A stretch of 6,210 bases of DNA from an uncultured Prevotellaceae bacterium (lineage in GTDB: Bacteria > Bacteroidota > Bacteroidia > Bacteroidales > Bacteroidaceae): NCBI GenBank assembly GCA_946624335.1, contig CAMOSA010000143.1:1-6210 (forward strand), in the 5' to 3' direction. The translations under genes and the position numbers were made by a program. The notes beneath the pieces are model-generated. The model worked only from the letters and a program-made list of their open reading frames with translations. It was not told the origin of the DNA and ran no database searches. Numbering within the stretch: the stretch's first letter is position 1; each line of letters opens with the position of its first letter. This document shows positions 1 through 5,637 of this stretch, in pieces.

Positions 1-89
1 GCGGCGTCGACATCGTCCTGGTCGAAGTGGCGCACATACACGGCCTGCGCTGCGCGGGCCTTTGCAATCATTTGTTCGATTTCTGACAT
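1..89 (-). CDS. sucD: Partial: N-terminus of probable CoA-acylating succinate-semialdehyde dehydrogenase
   Basis: Minus-strand reading frame that starts at an ATG (89-87) and runs off the left edge after 29 codons. It begins MSEIEQMIAKARAAQAVYVR and continues HFDQDDVDAA. This short helical start, with an AQ..Y and a following D-rich turn, resembles the N-termini of CoA-acylating aldehyde dehydrogenases of the SucD type, which reduce succinyl-CoA to succinate semialdehyde with NAD(P)H. The catalytic cysteine and the nucleotide-binding part lie outside the window, so the family call leans on context: it is the one step missing from the 4-hydroxybutyrate cluster immediately upstream on the same strand. 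It starts 139 bp after the 4-hydroxybutyrate dehydrogenase stop. Another aldehyde dehydrogenase family member, for example butyraldehyde or acetaldehyde dehydrogenase, is the main alternative. Confidence 0.68.
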   Translation of the reverse strand, partial: MSEIEQMIAKARAAQAVYVRHFDQDDVDA

Positions 90-109
90 TTCTATCTTTA
101 TTTTTTATT

Positions 110-209
110 TTGTTTCTAAAAAAGAAGGGGGAATTCTATAAAAGTCGCTATTATGATGACACCTTCTTGTACTTTTATAATATTAATCCATAGTATAGGG
201 TTTCCCCCT
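110..209 (-). repeat. Nested inverted repeats followed by a T run, between 4hbD and sucD (possible attenuator or terminator)
   Basis: The gap holds two nested perfect inverted repeats. The outer arms are AGGGGGAA (126-133) and TTCCCCCT (202-209), 8 bp. The inner arms are TATAAAAGT (137-145) and ACTTTTATA (171-179), 9 bp, around a 25-nt loop. In the minus-strand RNA the outer 3' arm is followed directly by UCUUUUUU (125-118), the layout of an intrinsic terminator with an unusually large folded loop. The internal loop is lopsided (3 nt against 22 nt). It could end the abfD-abfT-4hbD transcript, tune how much sucD is made, or be an RNA processing site. I see no clear promoter for sucD here. Confidence 0.45.
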
Positions 210-228
210 GTCTATCATTTAATACGTA

Positions 229-1344
229 TTAAAAGAGTTCCTTGTAAACGTTGAGGATTTCCTCGCGGCTCAGGGGCACGTAGTTGTTGCCCAGCAGGCG
301 TTGCTGGGTAGTGAGGACACTGTCGGCGAAGAGTTCGCATTCCTCGGCCTTCATGCCGTACTCGTGCAGGGGACGCTTGGCGACCATACAGGAGAGCACC
401 TTGTCGAGCGCTGGATAGAGCACGGCTGGGTCGGACGGGCATCCGAGCAGCGAGGCGTAGAGGGCGTTGAGGTCGGCGATGGCGCCGGTGGCGTTCTTAC
501 GGGCATAGATGTTGAGGATATGCGTGAAGAACTGGTAGTTGCTCTCGCCGTGTGGCACGTGGTAGTTGCCGCCGAGGGGATAGCTCAGGGCGTGGACGGC
601 GGCACAGCCCGCGTTGCCGAAGGCTATGCCGGCGTAGTTGCTGGCGCGGAGCATGGGCTCCAAATGCGCCAGACGGTAGTCGGGACCTTTCTCGGCGATG
701 CCTTTAAAGATGGGCAGGATGAGACGTATGGCCTCAACGGAGAAGAGGCGCGTGTAGTCGTTGGCCTTGGGCGAGAGATAGCTCTCGGTGGCGTGGATGA
801 GGGCGTCGATGGCGCTGAAGGCGTAGGGCTTGAAGGGCAGCGACGTGAGCAGCTCGGGGATGAGTACCGCGTCGTCGGCCAGGATGGCGTTGTCGGCCAG
901 GCCGAGCTTGGTGTGGCGTGCCTTGAGTTCGGCGATGGAGATGTTGGTCACCTCGCTGCCGGTGCCGCAGGTGGTGGGCACGATGACAAGGCGTTTCTGC
1001 TTCACGATGGGAATCTTGCGCTCGAAGGCGTCGGTGACGTTGGGCAGGATGCCCAGCACGAAGATCTTGGAGATGTCGATGACGGTGCCGCCGCCGACAG
1101 CCACGATGCGGTCGAAGCTGACGCCTTTGAGGTCATCCATGATGTGCTGGATCATCTCGTCGCTGGGCTCGCCGAGGCCGTATTTTTCCTGCATCACGAA
1201 GTGGCACTTCAGGCCGAGCTTCTGGATGTAAGGCTCGTAGATGAACGACTGGGTGATGACCAGGTCGCTCTCGTCCAGCTGGAACTCGCGGGCAAACTGC
1301 TCGAAAGTGGCGAACTGGTGTATGTTGCTTTTTACTGTGAACAT
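229..1344 (-). CDS. 4hbD: 4-hydroxybutyrate dehydrogenase (iron-containing alcohol dehydrogenase family)
   Basis: 371 residues, full length for a group III iron-dependent alcohol dehydrogenase. It would reversibly reduce succinate semialdehyde to 4-hydroxybutyrate with NADH in the cytoplasm. The N-terminal domain carries the nucleotide-binding loop GGGTVIDISK (84-93) and the motif PTTCGTGSEVT (123-133). The C-terminal helical domain carries the four expected metal ligands: D180 and H184 in IDALIHATE, then H251 and H265, with the family spacings of 4 and 14. The stretch HALSYPLGGNYHVPHGESN (251-269) is typical of the 4-hydroxybutyrate dehydrogenase branch, with Tyr255 where FucO-type enzymes have His. 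Start: the ATG gives MFTVKSN with an AT-rich upstream stretch and no Shine-Dalgarno, as usual in Bacteroidetes. It follows abfT by 91 bp on the same strand, so co-transcription is likely. Confidence 0.93.
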   Translation of the reverse strand: MFTVKSNIHQFATFEQFAREFQLDESDLVITQSFIYEPYIQKLGLKCHFVMQEKYGLGEPSDEMIQHIMDDLKGVSFDRIVAVGGGTVIDISKIFVLGILPNVTDAFERKIPIVKQKRLVIVPTTCGTGSEVTNISIAELKARHTKLGLADNAILADDAVLIPELLTSLPFKPYAFSAIDALIHATESYLSPKANDYTRLFSVEAIRLILPIFKGIAEKGPDYRLAHLEPMLRASNYAGIAFGNAGCAAVHALSYPLGGNYHVPHGESNYQFFTHILNIYARKNATGAIADLNALYASLLGCPSDPAVLYPALDKVLSCMVAKRPLHEYGMKAEECELFADSVLTTQQRLLGNNYVPLSREEILNVYKELF

Positions 1345-1368
1345 TGTTTTCTTTGTTTTTGATTGGTG

Positions 1369-1427
1369 GTAGCGGTCTTGTTCTCTTTATGAAGAAATTA
1401 ACTTGAACTGGAATGAGAGACCGCTAC
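1369..1427 (-). repeat. 10-bp perfect inverted repeat in the abfT-4hbD gap
   Basis: GTAGCGGTCT (1369-1378) and AGACCGCTAC (1418-1427) are exact reverse complements separated by 39 nt. The inner GTTC (1380-1383) and GAAC (1405-1408) can extend the fold. The 3' end of the second arm in the minus-strand RNA is followed by CACCAATCAAAAAC, not a U run, so this is not a standard terminator. It lies 24 nt before the 4hbD start and could act as an mRNA processing, stability or translation-control hairpin, or as a protein-binding site. No function can be read from it directly. Confidence 0.5.
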
Positions 1428-1435
1428 GCGCGCAA

Positions 1436-2731
1436 TCATTTGTGAATATAAAACTTTTCGAAATCGTTCCTCAGCTGTTCGCGGAAGTCGGGATGGGCTA
1501 TGGCAATGAGGGCTTCGGCGCGCTGCCTGATGGTCTTCCCTTTCAGGTGGGCAATGCCATACTCGGTGATGACATAGTCGATGTCGTTGCGAGAGGTGGT
1601 GACGGCTGCCCCGGGGGTCAGCGTGGCCACAATGCGGCTCACCTTGCCCTTGGCTGCCGTCGACGGCATGGCCATAATGCTGCGTCCGCCCTTGCTCATA
1701 GCGGCGCCACGCACATAGTCCACTTGCCCGCCGGTGCCGCTGAACTGCTTGGTACCCATACTCTCGCTGGCCACCTGGCCTTGCAGGTCGACCTCGATGC
1801 AGGAGTTGATGGCCACCATGTTGTCGTTCTTGGCGATGACGTAGGGGTCGTTGACGTAGTCCACGGGGTGCAGGGCCACCATGGGGTTGTGGTCCACGAA
1901 GTCGTAGAGCTTCTTGGTGCCCATAAGGAAGGTGGCCACGAGCTTGCCGCGGTGCAACGTCTTGTACTCGCCGTCTATAACACCGGCCTCGACGAGGTCG
2001 ACCACGCCATCGGAGAACATCTCGGTGTGGATGCCGAGGTGCTTCTTGCCTTTCAGCTCAGCCAGCACAGCGTCGGGGATGGCGCCGATGCCCAGCTGCA
2101 GGGTGTCGCCGTCGTTGATGAGCGAGGCGCAGTTGCGGCCTATGGCTTCCTCGACGGGACCTATCTTGGCGGGCTGCAGCTCCACCGGCGGGTAGTTGAC
2201 CGGCACGATGTGAGTCAGCTCGCTGACGTGCAGCAGCGTGCCGCCCGAGACGAAAGGCAGCTGGTCGTTCATCTCGGCGATGACGATGCGGGCCTTCTTG
2301 GCTGCCGCCACAGCGTAGTCGCACGAGAGCGACAGCGAGCAGTAGCCGTCGGGACCCGGCTCGGTGACAGTGACAACGGCCACATCGCACGGTATCTCCT
2401 TTCCCAGCATCCCCGGGATGTCCTTGAAGTAGGCGGGGAAGAACTGGCCAGCGCCACTCCAGACTGCTTGTCTGGAGTTGGCACCGACGAAGTTGGTTAG
2501 ATGACAAAAGTTTTCGTAACATTCGGGGGCGAAGCACTCGCCCTCGCCGAGGGTCAGCATGTGGTAAATCTTCACGTCGTGATAGTTGGCGTGGTGTTCG
2601 GCGAGGGTCTTGATGACCTTACGCGGCACACCGGCGCACTCCGACATCACCACCGTGTCGCCGTCCTTGATGCTCTTGATGGCTACCTCGGCAGTAGTCA
2701 GTTTGTTCTTGTATTCCGTTTTCCAGTCCAT
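1436..2731 (-). CDS. abfT: 4-hydroxybutyrate CoA-transferase (acetyl-CoA:4-hydroxybutyrate CoA-transferase)
   Basis: 431 residues, normal length for the AbfT/Cat2 branch of family I CoA-transferases. It moves CoA, usually from acetyl-CoA or butyryl-CoA, onto 4-hydroxybutyrate to give 4-hydroxybutyryl-CoA. Two Rossmann-like CoA-transferase domains are visible: the N-terminal one with DGDTVVMSECAGVPR (23-37) and VTEPGPDGYCSLS (122-134), and the C-terminal one starting at DGDTLQLGIGAIPDAVL (207-223). The catalytic glutamate that forms the glutamyl-CoA thioester is E237 in GIHTEMFSDG, aligned with Glu238 of the Clostridium aminobutyricum enzyme as I remember it. SGTGGQVDYVRGA (331-343) is the conserved oxyanion-loop region and ITEYGIAHLKG (388-398) the family signature near the C-terminus. 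It lies 98 bp after abfD and 91 bp before 4hbD. A butyryl- or succinyl-CoA transferase of the same family is the alternative, but context and the HTEMFSDG motif favour 4-hydroxybutyrate. Confidence 0.93.
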   Translation of the reverse strand: MDWKTEYKNKLTTAEVAIKSIKDGDTVVMSECAGVPRKVIKTLAEHHANYHDVKIYHMLTLGEGECFAPECYENFCHLTNFVGANSRQAVWSGAGQFFPAYFKDIPGMLGKEIPCDVAVVTVTEPGPDGYCSLSLSCDYAVAAAKKARIVIAEMNDQLPFVSGGTLLHVSELTHIVPVNYPPVELQPAKIGPVEEAIGRNCASLINDGDTLQLGIGAIPDAVLAELKGKKHLGIHTEMFSDGVVDLVEAGVIDGEYKTLHRGKLVATFLMGTKKLYDFVDHNPMVALHPVDYVNDPYVIAKNDNMVAINSCIEVDLQGQVASESMGTKQFSGTGGQVDYVRGAAMSKGGRSIMAMPSTAAKGKVSRIVATLTPGAAVTTSRNDIDYVITEYGIAHLKGKTIRQRAEALIAIAHPDFREQLRNDFEKFYIHK

Positions 2732-2751
2732 GTCTTATCGAATAAAGGTAG

Positions 2752-2809
2752 GGGGCGGTTGTTAGCTTCTTGGGCAAATCAATGTCAGAAAATCAGATTG
2801 CTCCGCCCC
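2752..2809 (-). repeat. 7-bp GC inverted repeat spanning the abfD-abfT gap
   Basis: GGGGCGG (2752-2758) and CCGCCCC (2803-2809) are perfect complements 44 nt apart, with a weaker imperfect hairpin between them (around 2780-2800). The repeat sits in an otherwise unremarkable 98-bp gap between abfD and abfT. In the minus-strand RNA the second arm is followed by UACCUUUAUUCG, which is not a clean U run, so a terminator is unlikely. The same bases (TACCTTTA, 2743-2750) loosely resemble a Bacteroidetes -7 element, but a TTTG lies 23 bp further upstream, more than usual, and I do not call a promoter. Confidence 0.35.
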
Positions 2810-2829
2810 GTGTACCCGTGGTCAGATGA

Positions 2830-4278
2830 TTACTTCTTGATCTTAGCGATGTCCTTGGCCAGCTTCTTCTTGCTCTCGAGGTCGCTCTGACGGCTGATCA
2901 TGATGCGCTGAGCCTGTGGCGAGCCGGCACCGTGCATGCTCTCGGTGCGGTAGCCGACGGCAGCGGTACCGAGCGTCAGGTTCTCGATGAGGCGCAGGAT
3001 GCGCATGCGCTCCTCGGTGGTATAGTCGGGCGAAGCCTTGAGGTATTTCTCCACATAGTGGCCAATCTCCTTGCTGCGCAGGTCGGCCTCGCTGGGCATG
3101 GTGACCATCAGGCCACCGGCTATGTCCTCGGCTAGACGGGCGATTTCGTAGGGCAGGCGGGTGACGTTCTGCTTGCAGACGTTGGCCAGCAGCAGGTTAA
3201 TCATATAGTTGCCGGCAGCCATCTTGCAACCCTCGCACGAGCAGGCAATGCCGCAGCTGTAGAGCGTCTCGTTGAGGTGGGTCATCTCGATGATTTTGTC
3301 CTTGATGTGGCTGGACTTGGGCACACCGTTGGCCTCGGCGGCCAGTGCGGCAGCACCGATCAGCACGTCGCCCACGCCCACCTTGCAGCCGCCGTAGCTC
3401 TGGCGGTGGTAACCGGCGAAGCGCTCCACCATCATGCCGGCGAAGTCGTACTCCTGGCACATGAAGACGCGATCGTTGGGGATGAACACGTTGTCGAAGA
3501 TGACGAGAGCCTCGTGACCGCCGAACTGCGAGTTGCCGAGGTCAATGTCGTGCCACTCCTCAAGCTTGCGGGTATCGCAGCTCTGGCGACCGTAAATCAT
3601 GGTGATGCCCTCGGCGTCGGTGGGGATGGCGAAGCTCACGGCGTAGGCCTTGTCCTCCTCCTTCATGGCCTGGGTGGGCATGATGAGGTGCTCGTGACTG
3701 TTCACGGCGCCGGTCTGGTGCGCCTTTGCTCCGCGCACCACAATGCCGTCGGGACGAATCTCGGCGATGTGGAGGAACAGGTCGGGGTCGGCCTGCTTGC
3801 TGGGGCTGAGGCTGCGGTCGCCCTTGGGGTCGGTCATAGCGCCGTCAATGGTCAGGTCGTTGTCCTGGACGTATTTGAGATATTCGGTGAAGCGTTTGTG
3901 ATACTCCGTACCATATTTCTGGTCGATTTCATAGGTCGTGCTGTAGATGGCGTTGAAGGCATCCATACCCACGCAACGCTGGAAGCAAGCGGCGGTCTTC
4001 TGGCCGCACAGACGCTGCATCTTCACCTTGTTCACCAAATCCTCGGTGCTTTGGTGCAGATGGCAGAAGCGGTTGATGCGCTTGCCAGTGAGGTTGCTCA
4101 CGGCGGTCATCACATCCTGGTACTCGGGCTGCTCGGCCAGCCAGTAGGTCATAGCCACCGAGTTCAGCGACGGGCGAATCATGGGATGGTCCACAGGGTT
4201 GTCGATTTTCTCGCCCATGTACCAGACGTTCATCTTCATCTTGCGAAGACTTTCAATGTACTGTTCTTTTGTCATCAT
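2830..4278 (-). CDS. abfD: 4-hydroxybutyryl-CoA dehydratase / vinylacetyl-CoA isomerase
   Basis: 482 residues, close to the usual 480-490. The enzyme uses FAD and a [4Fe-4S] cluster to dehydrate 4-hydroxybutyryl-CoA to crotonyl-CoA by a ketyl-radical mechanism, and also isomerises vinylacetyl-CoA. The four cluster ligands of the Clostridium aminobutyricum enzyme (Cys99, Cys103, His292, Cys299) are matched by C98, C102, H291 and C298 with identical spacing. Other residues of that active site are also in place: Q100, M148, T189, E256, Y295, K299, and probably E446 in YRTESMHGAGSPQAQR. The acyl-CoA dehydrogenase-like fold is evident in AKAHQTGAVNSHEHLIMPT (185-203). The start is either of two adjacent ATGs (MM); there is no Shine-Dalgarno and the preceding 40 nt are AT-rich. 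Expression is likely governed by the upstream leader with a cobalamin riboswitch and terminator. The enzyme itself does not use B12. Confidence 0.97.
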   Translation of the reverse strand: MMTKEQYIESLRKMKMNVWYMGEKIDNPVDHPMIRPSLNSVAMTYWLAEQPEYQDVMTAVSNLTGKRINRFCHLHQSTEDLVNKVKMQRLCGQKTAACFQRCVGMDAFNAIYSTTYEIDQKYGTEYHKRFTEYLKYVQDNDLTIDGAMTDPKGDRSLSPSKQADPDLFLHIAEIRPDGIVVRGAKAHQTGAVNSHEHLIMPTQAMKEEDKAYAVSFAIPTDAEGITMIYGRQSCDTRKLEEWHDIDLGNSQFGGHEALVIFDNVFIPNDRVFMCQEYDFAGMMVERFAGYHRQSYGGCKVGVGDVLIGAAALAAEANGVPKSSHIKDKIIEMTHLNETLYSCGIACSCEGCKMAAGNYMINLLLANVCKQNVTRLPYEIARLAEDIAGGLMVTMPSEADLRSKEIGHYVEKYLKASPDYTTEERMRILRLIENLTLGTAAVGYRTESMHGAGSPQAQRIMISRQSDLESKKKLAKDIAKIKK

Positions 4279-4321
4279 AACTTTAAAATGTTTTAATTGT
4301 TAATATTAAATTAAATGAATA

Positions 4322-4369
4322 CAATAAAAATACCGTTCCGTGCAGCGAGGACGCTACAGGGAACGGTAT
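4322..4369 (-). terminator. Intrinsic terminator in the abfD leader, downstream of the B12 riboswitch
   Basis: In the minus-strand RNA, AUACCGUUCC (4369-4360) pairs with GGAACGGUAU (4339-4330), 10 bp. The stem continues past mismatches through UG/CA-type pairs into AGCG/CGCU (4344-4347 with 4352-4355), closing a 4-nt loop. The 3' arm runs straight into UUUUUAUUG (4330-4322). This is a strong hairpin plus U run lying 44 nt before the abfD start and after the riboswitch, the position expected for a transcription attenuator. A plain terminator here would make no sense unless it is conditional, because no gene precedes it on this transcript. Confidence 0.85.
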
Positions 4370-4524
4370 AGGGCATAGCATATGATGACAATACAATAGT
4401 GACAACAAGAAACCGCACACGCGACCGTGCGCACCACGCGCAAGGCCACAATTCACTCTACGTTTAAATGTATTAATCAACTTGACAAATGCTCTGTCTC
4501 GCGAAAGATTTGCCTATTCCCTGT
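4356..4524 (-). promoter_or_regulatory. Candidate antiterminator pairing between riboswitch 3' edge and terminator 5' arm
   Basis: In the minus-strand RNA, ACAGGGAA (4524-4517) is the exact complement of UUCCCUGU (4363-4356), which lies in the 5' half of the terminator. The adjoining UAGG (4516-4513) complements CCUA (4372-4369), leaving a 5-nt bulge, for 12 bp in total. The first four bases of the upstream strand also belong to the aptamer closing stem P1 (CACAG 4525-4521 with CUGUG 4710-4706). P1 and this pairing are therefore mutually exclusive, as are this pairing and the terminator. The 150-nt linker between the strands is long for such a switch and carries its own small GC-rich hairpin (4414-4418 with 4427-4431), so this remains a prediction. 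Confidence 0.5.
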
Positions 4525-4710
4525 GCGGCAGGTCTCCTGGCTTGTCCACCGGTGTGCGCCTTCTCAGAGGTGTAGTAACCTCCAATGACATATTGCACAT
4601 CGGCAATTGTGGACTTTACAGTTGCGCGTCAGCTCACGATTCTCACGTGATTCCCTATTCTCCCTCCGCTGCCGTGCTGTAGTAAGCATCAACGCGGGGG
4701 CACCTCACAG
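4521..4710 (-). promoter_or_regulatory. Cobalamin (B12) riboswitch upstream of abfD
   Basis: Read on the minus strand, the element has all parts of the cobalamin aptamer in order. GAGGUGCC opens it (4706-4699). The core GGGAAUCACGUGAGAAUC, then GUGAGCUGACGCGCAACUGU, spans 4655-4617, with the stem UCACG/CGUGA around loop L5. The variable arm is closed by GUCCAC (4614-4609) with GUGGAC (4549-4544) and holds hairpins AUUG..CAAU and AGGU..ACCU. The B12 box GCCAGGAGACCUGCC (4541-4527) ends it. P1 can close with CUGUG (4710-4706) and CACAG (4525-4521). Known elements of this class bind adenosyl- or other cobalamins and usually switch genes off. The only gene downstream on this strand before any other promoter is abfD, 243 nt from the element's end. 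Confidence 0.95.
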
Positions 4711-4775
4711 ACTGATTATTTTATAATCTTATCAAAGAACTTTTTTCTTTAGGACTTCCTTTTCGAAATCGCATG

Positions 4776-4806
4776 CAAAAATACAAAATAAAATCGAATT
4801 ACCAAA
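4776..4806 (-). promoter_or_regulatory. Bacteroidetes-type promoter for the riboswitch-abfD transcript
   Basis: On the minus strand TTTG (4806-4803) is followed after 19 bp by TATTTTTG (4783-4776), an exact fit to the TTTG-N19-21-TAnnTTTG promoter of the Bacteroidetes primary sigma factor. Transcription would start near 4770, about 60 nt before the riboswitch, giving a leader of some 490 nt. It lies about 130 bp past the rex stop codon, so the abf genes can be transcribed independently of rex. Confidence 0.75.
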
Positions 4807-4936
4807 TAAAACTTTTATTATCGAATATATTTCGTTGTCTTACTGTGATATAAAAAAATATAATTCGCACTTTTTTTATCGAACAAGAGATATTGTAATG
4901 CTTTTTTTTAGGAATTTGGGCAGAAATGGCATACTG

Positions 4937-5575
4937 TTATTGGCGACGGCGCAGCTCTGCGATGAGCGCAGCGAGCGAGGCTGCAAGGTTCTCATTCTTG
5001 ACGAGGATATTGTCGGGCAGGTTGAGAGCTGTGGGGGCAAAGTTCCAGATGCCCTGGACTCCTCCCCCCACCAACATGTCGGCTACGCTCTGCGCCTCCC
5101 ATGCGGGCACGGCGATGATACCTATATTGATATGAGTGCGCTTGAGGAACGGCACCAGTTTGGCAATAGGCAGCACGGGCTTGTCGCCCACCTCCTTCTC
5201 CTTGGGCGTGGTATCGAAACCCGCCACGATATCAAGGCCATATTTGGCAAAACCGCCATAGTGCAGCAGCACATGCCCCAAGGCTCCCACACCCACCAGC
5301 ACCGCCTCGTCATACTGGTCATAGCCGAGGTATATCTTCAAATCTTCCAGCAGCGTGCTGACGCGAAAACCTACATTCGGGCGTCCCGGCTCGGAGCTGA
5401 TGCTGGCCAGATCCTTGCGCACCTGCACAGGGTTGATGCCAAGACTCTCGGCAATGGCGGTGGAGGACACATATTCTTCACCACGCGCCACGCGATTCTC
5501 AATTTCGCAGTAGTACGACGGAAGTCTTCCTAGTGTCGACTTCAAGATTATCAATGAGTTCTGCCGGTCTTTCAT
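4937..5575 (-). CDS. rex: Redox-sensing transcriptional repressor Rex
   Basis: 212 residues, the family's normal size. Rex dimers bind DNA when NAD+ dominates and release it when NADH builds up, which turns on fermentative NADH-consuming genes. The N-terminal winged helix-turn-helix (about 1-80) contains SSTAIAESLGINPVQVRKDL (37-56), the recognition region shared with Bacillus and Thermus Rex, then GRPNVGFRV. The Rossmann domain starts with LVGVGALG (93-100), has the acidic FD (120-121) at the end of the second strand, and continues with AVPAWEAQSVADML (155-168). The signature GIWNFAPTALNLPD (175-188) and the C-terminal swapped helix ENLAASLAALIAEL (195-208) complete the match. The ATG at 5575 lies about 23 nt from the predicted transcription start. 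Next to a pathway with two NAD(P)H-consuming steps, control of that pathway is plausible but not shown by a recognisable canonical site. Confidence 0.95.
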   Translation of the reverse strand: MKDRQNSLIILKSTLGRLPSYYCEIENRVARGEEYVSSTAIAESLGINPVQVRKDLASISSEPGRPNVGFRVSTLLEDLKIYLGYDQYDEAVLVGVGALGHVLLHYGGFAKYGLDIVAGFDTTPKEKEVGDKPVLPIAKLVPFLKRTHINIGIIAVPAWEAQSVADMLVGGGVQGIWNFAPTALNLPDNILVKNENLAASLAALIAELRRRQ

Positions 5576-5586
5576 CTATCAATGCA

Positions 5587-5633
5587 CATCTGTTTTCGCC
5601 GTGCAAAAATACACATTTTTCCGAAAACAGATG
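5587..5633. repeat. 12-bp perfect inverted repeat straddling the rex promoter (candidate operator)
   Basis: CATCTGTTTTCG (5587-5598) and CGAAAACAGATG (5622-5633) are exact reverse complements with a 23-bp spacer, 35 bp centre to centre. One arm fills the space just downstream of the -33 element and the other lies at the predicted transcription start, with the -7 element between them. A transcript starting near 5598 would contain only one arm, so the repeat is more likely to act as DNA, for example as a pair of repressor half-sites for autoregulation, than as an RNA hairpin. It does not match the canonical Rex operator TTGTGA-N6-TCACAA. Confidence 0.55.
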
Positions 5634-5637
5634 CAAA
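5604..5637 (-). promoter_or_regulatory. Bacteroidetes-type promoter of rex
   Basis: On the minus strand TTTG (5637-5634) and TATTTTTG (5611-5604) are separated by 22 bp, slightly wider than the optimum of the Bacteroidetes promoter. The -7 region shares the ten bases TATTTTTGCA with the abfD promoter. Transcription would start near 5598, leaving a leader of about 23 nt. Confidence 0.6.

Noticed and set aside
301..4296. Long open frames on the plus strand at 301-1362, 1403-2500 and 3277-4296
   Set aside because: They lie exactly opposite abfD, abfT and 4hbD, have low-complexity V/G/H/A-rich translations and no family motifs; they are antisense shadows of GC-rich genes.
4283..4480. 65-codon minus-strand frame filling the riboswitch-abfD linker, cysteine-rich, possible leader peptide
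   Set aside because: It begins at a TTG with no supporting start signal and runs through the terminator hairpin; its composition follows the RNA structure. Not supported as a gene without conservation.
4840..4875. TGTGA...TCGCA around 4843-4869 as a Rex operator
   Set aside because: The half-sites are imperfect and 17 bp apart instead of 6; no canonical TTGTGA-N6-TCACAA site was found anywhere in the window.
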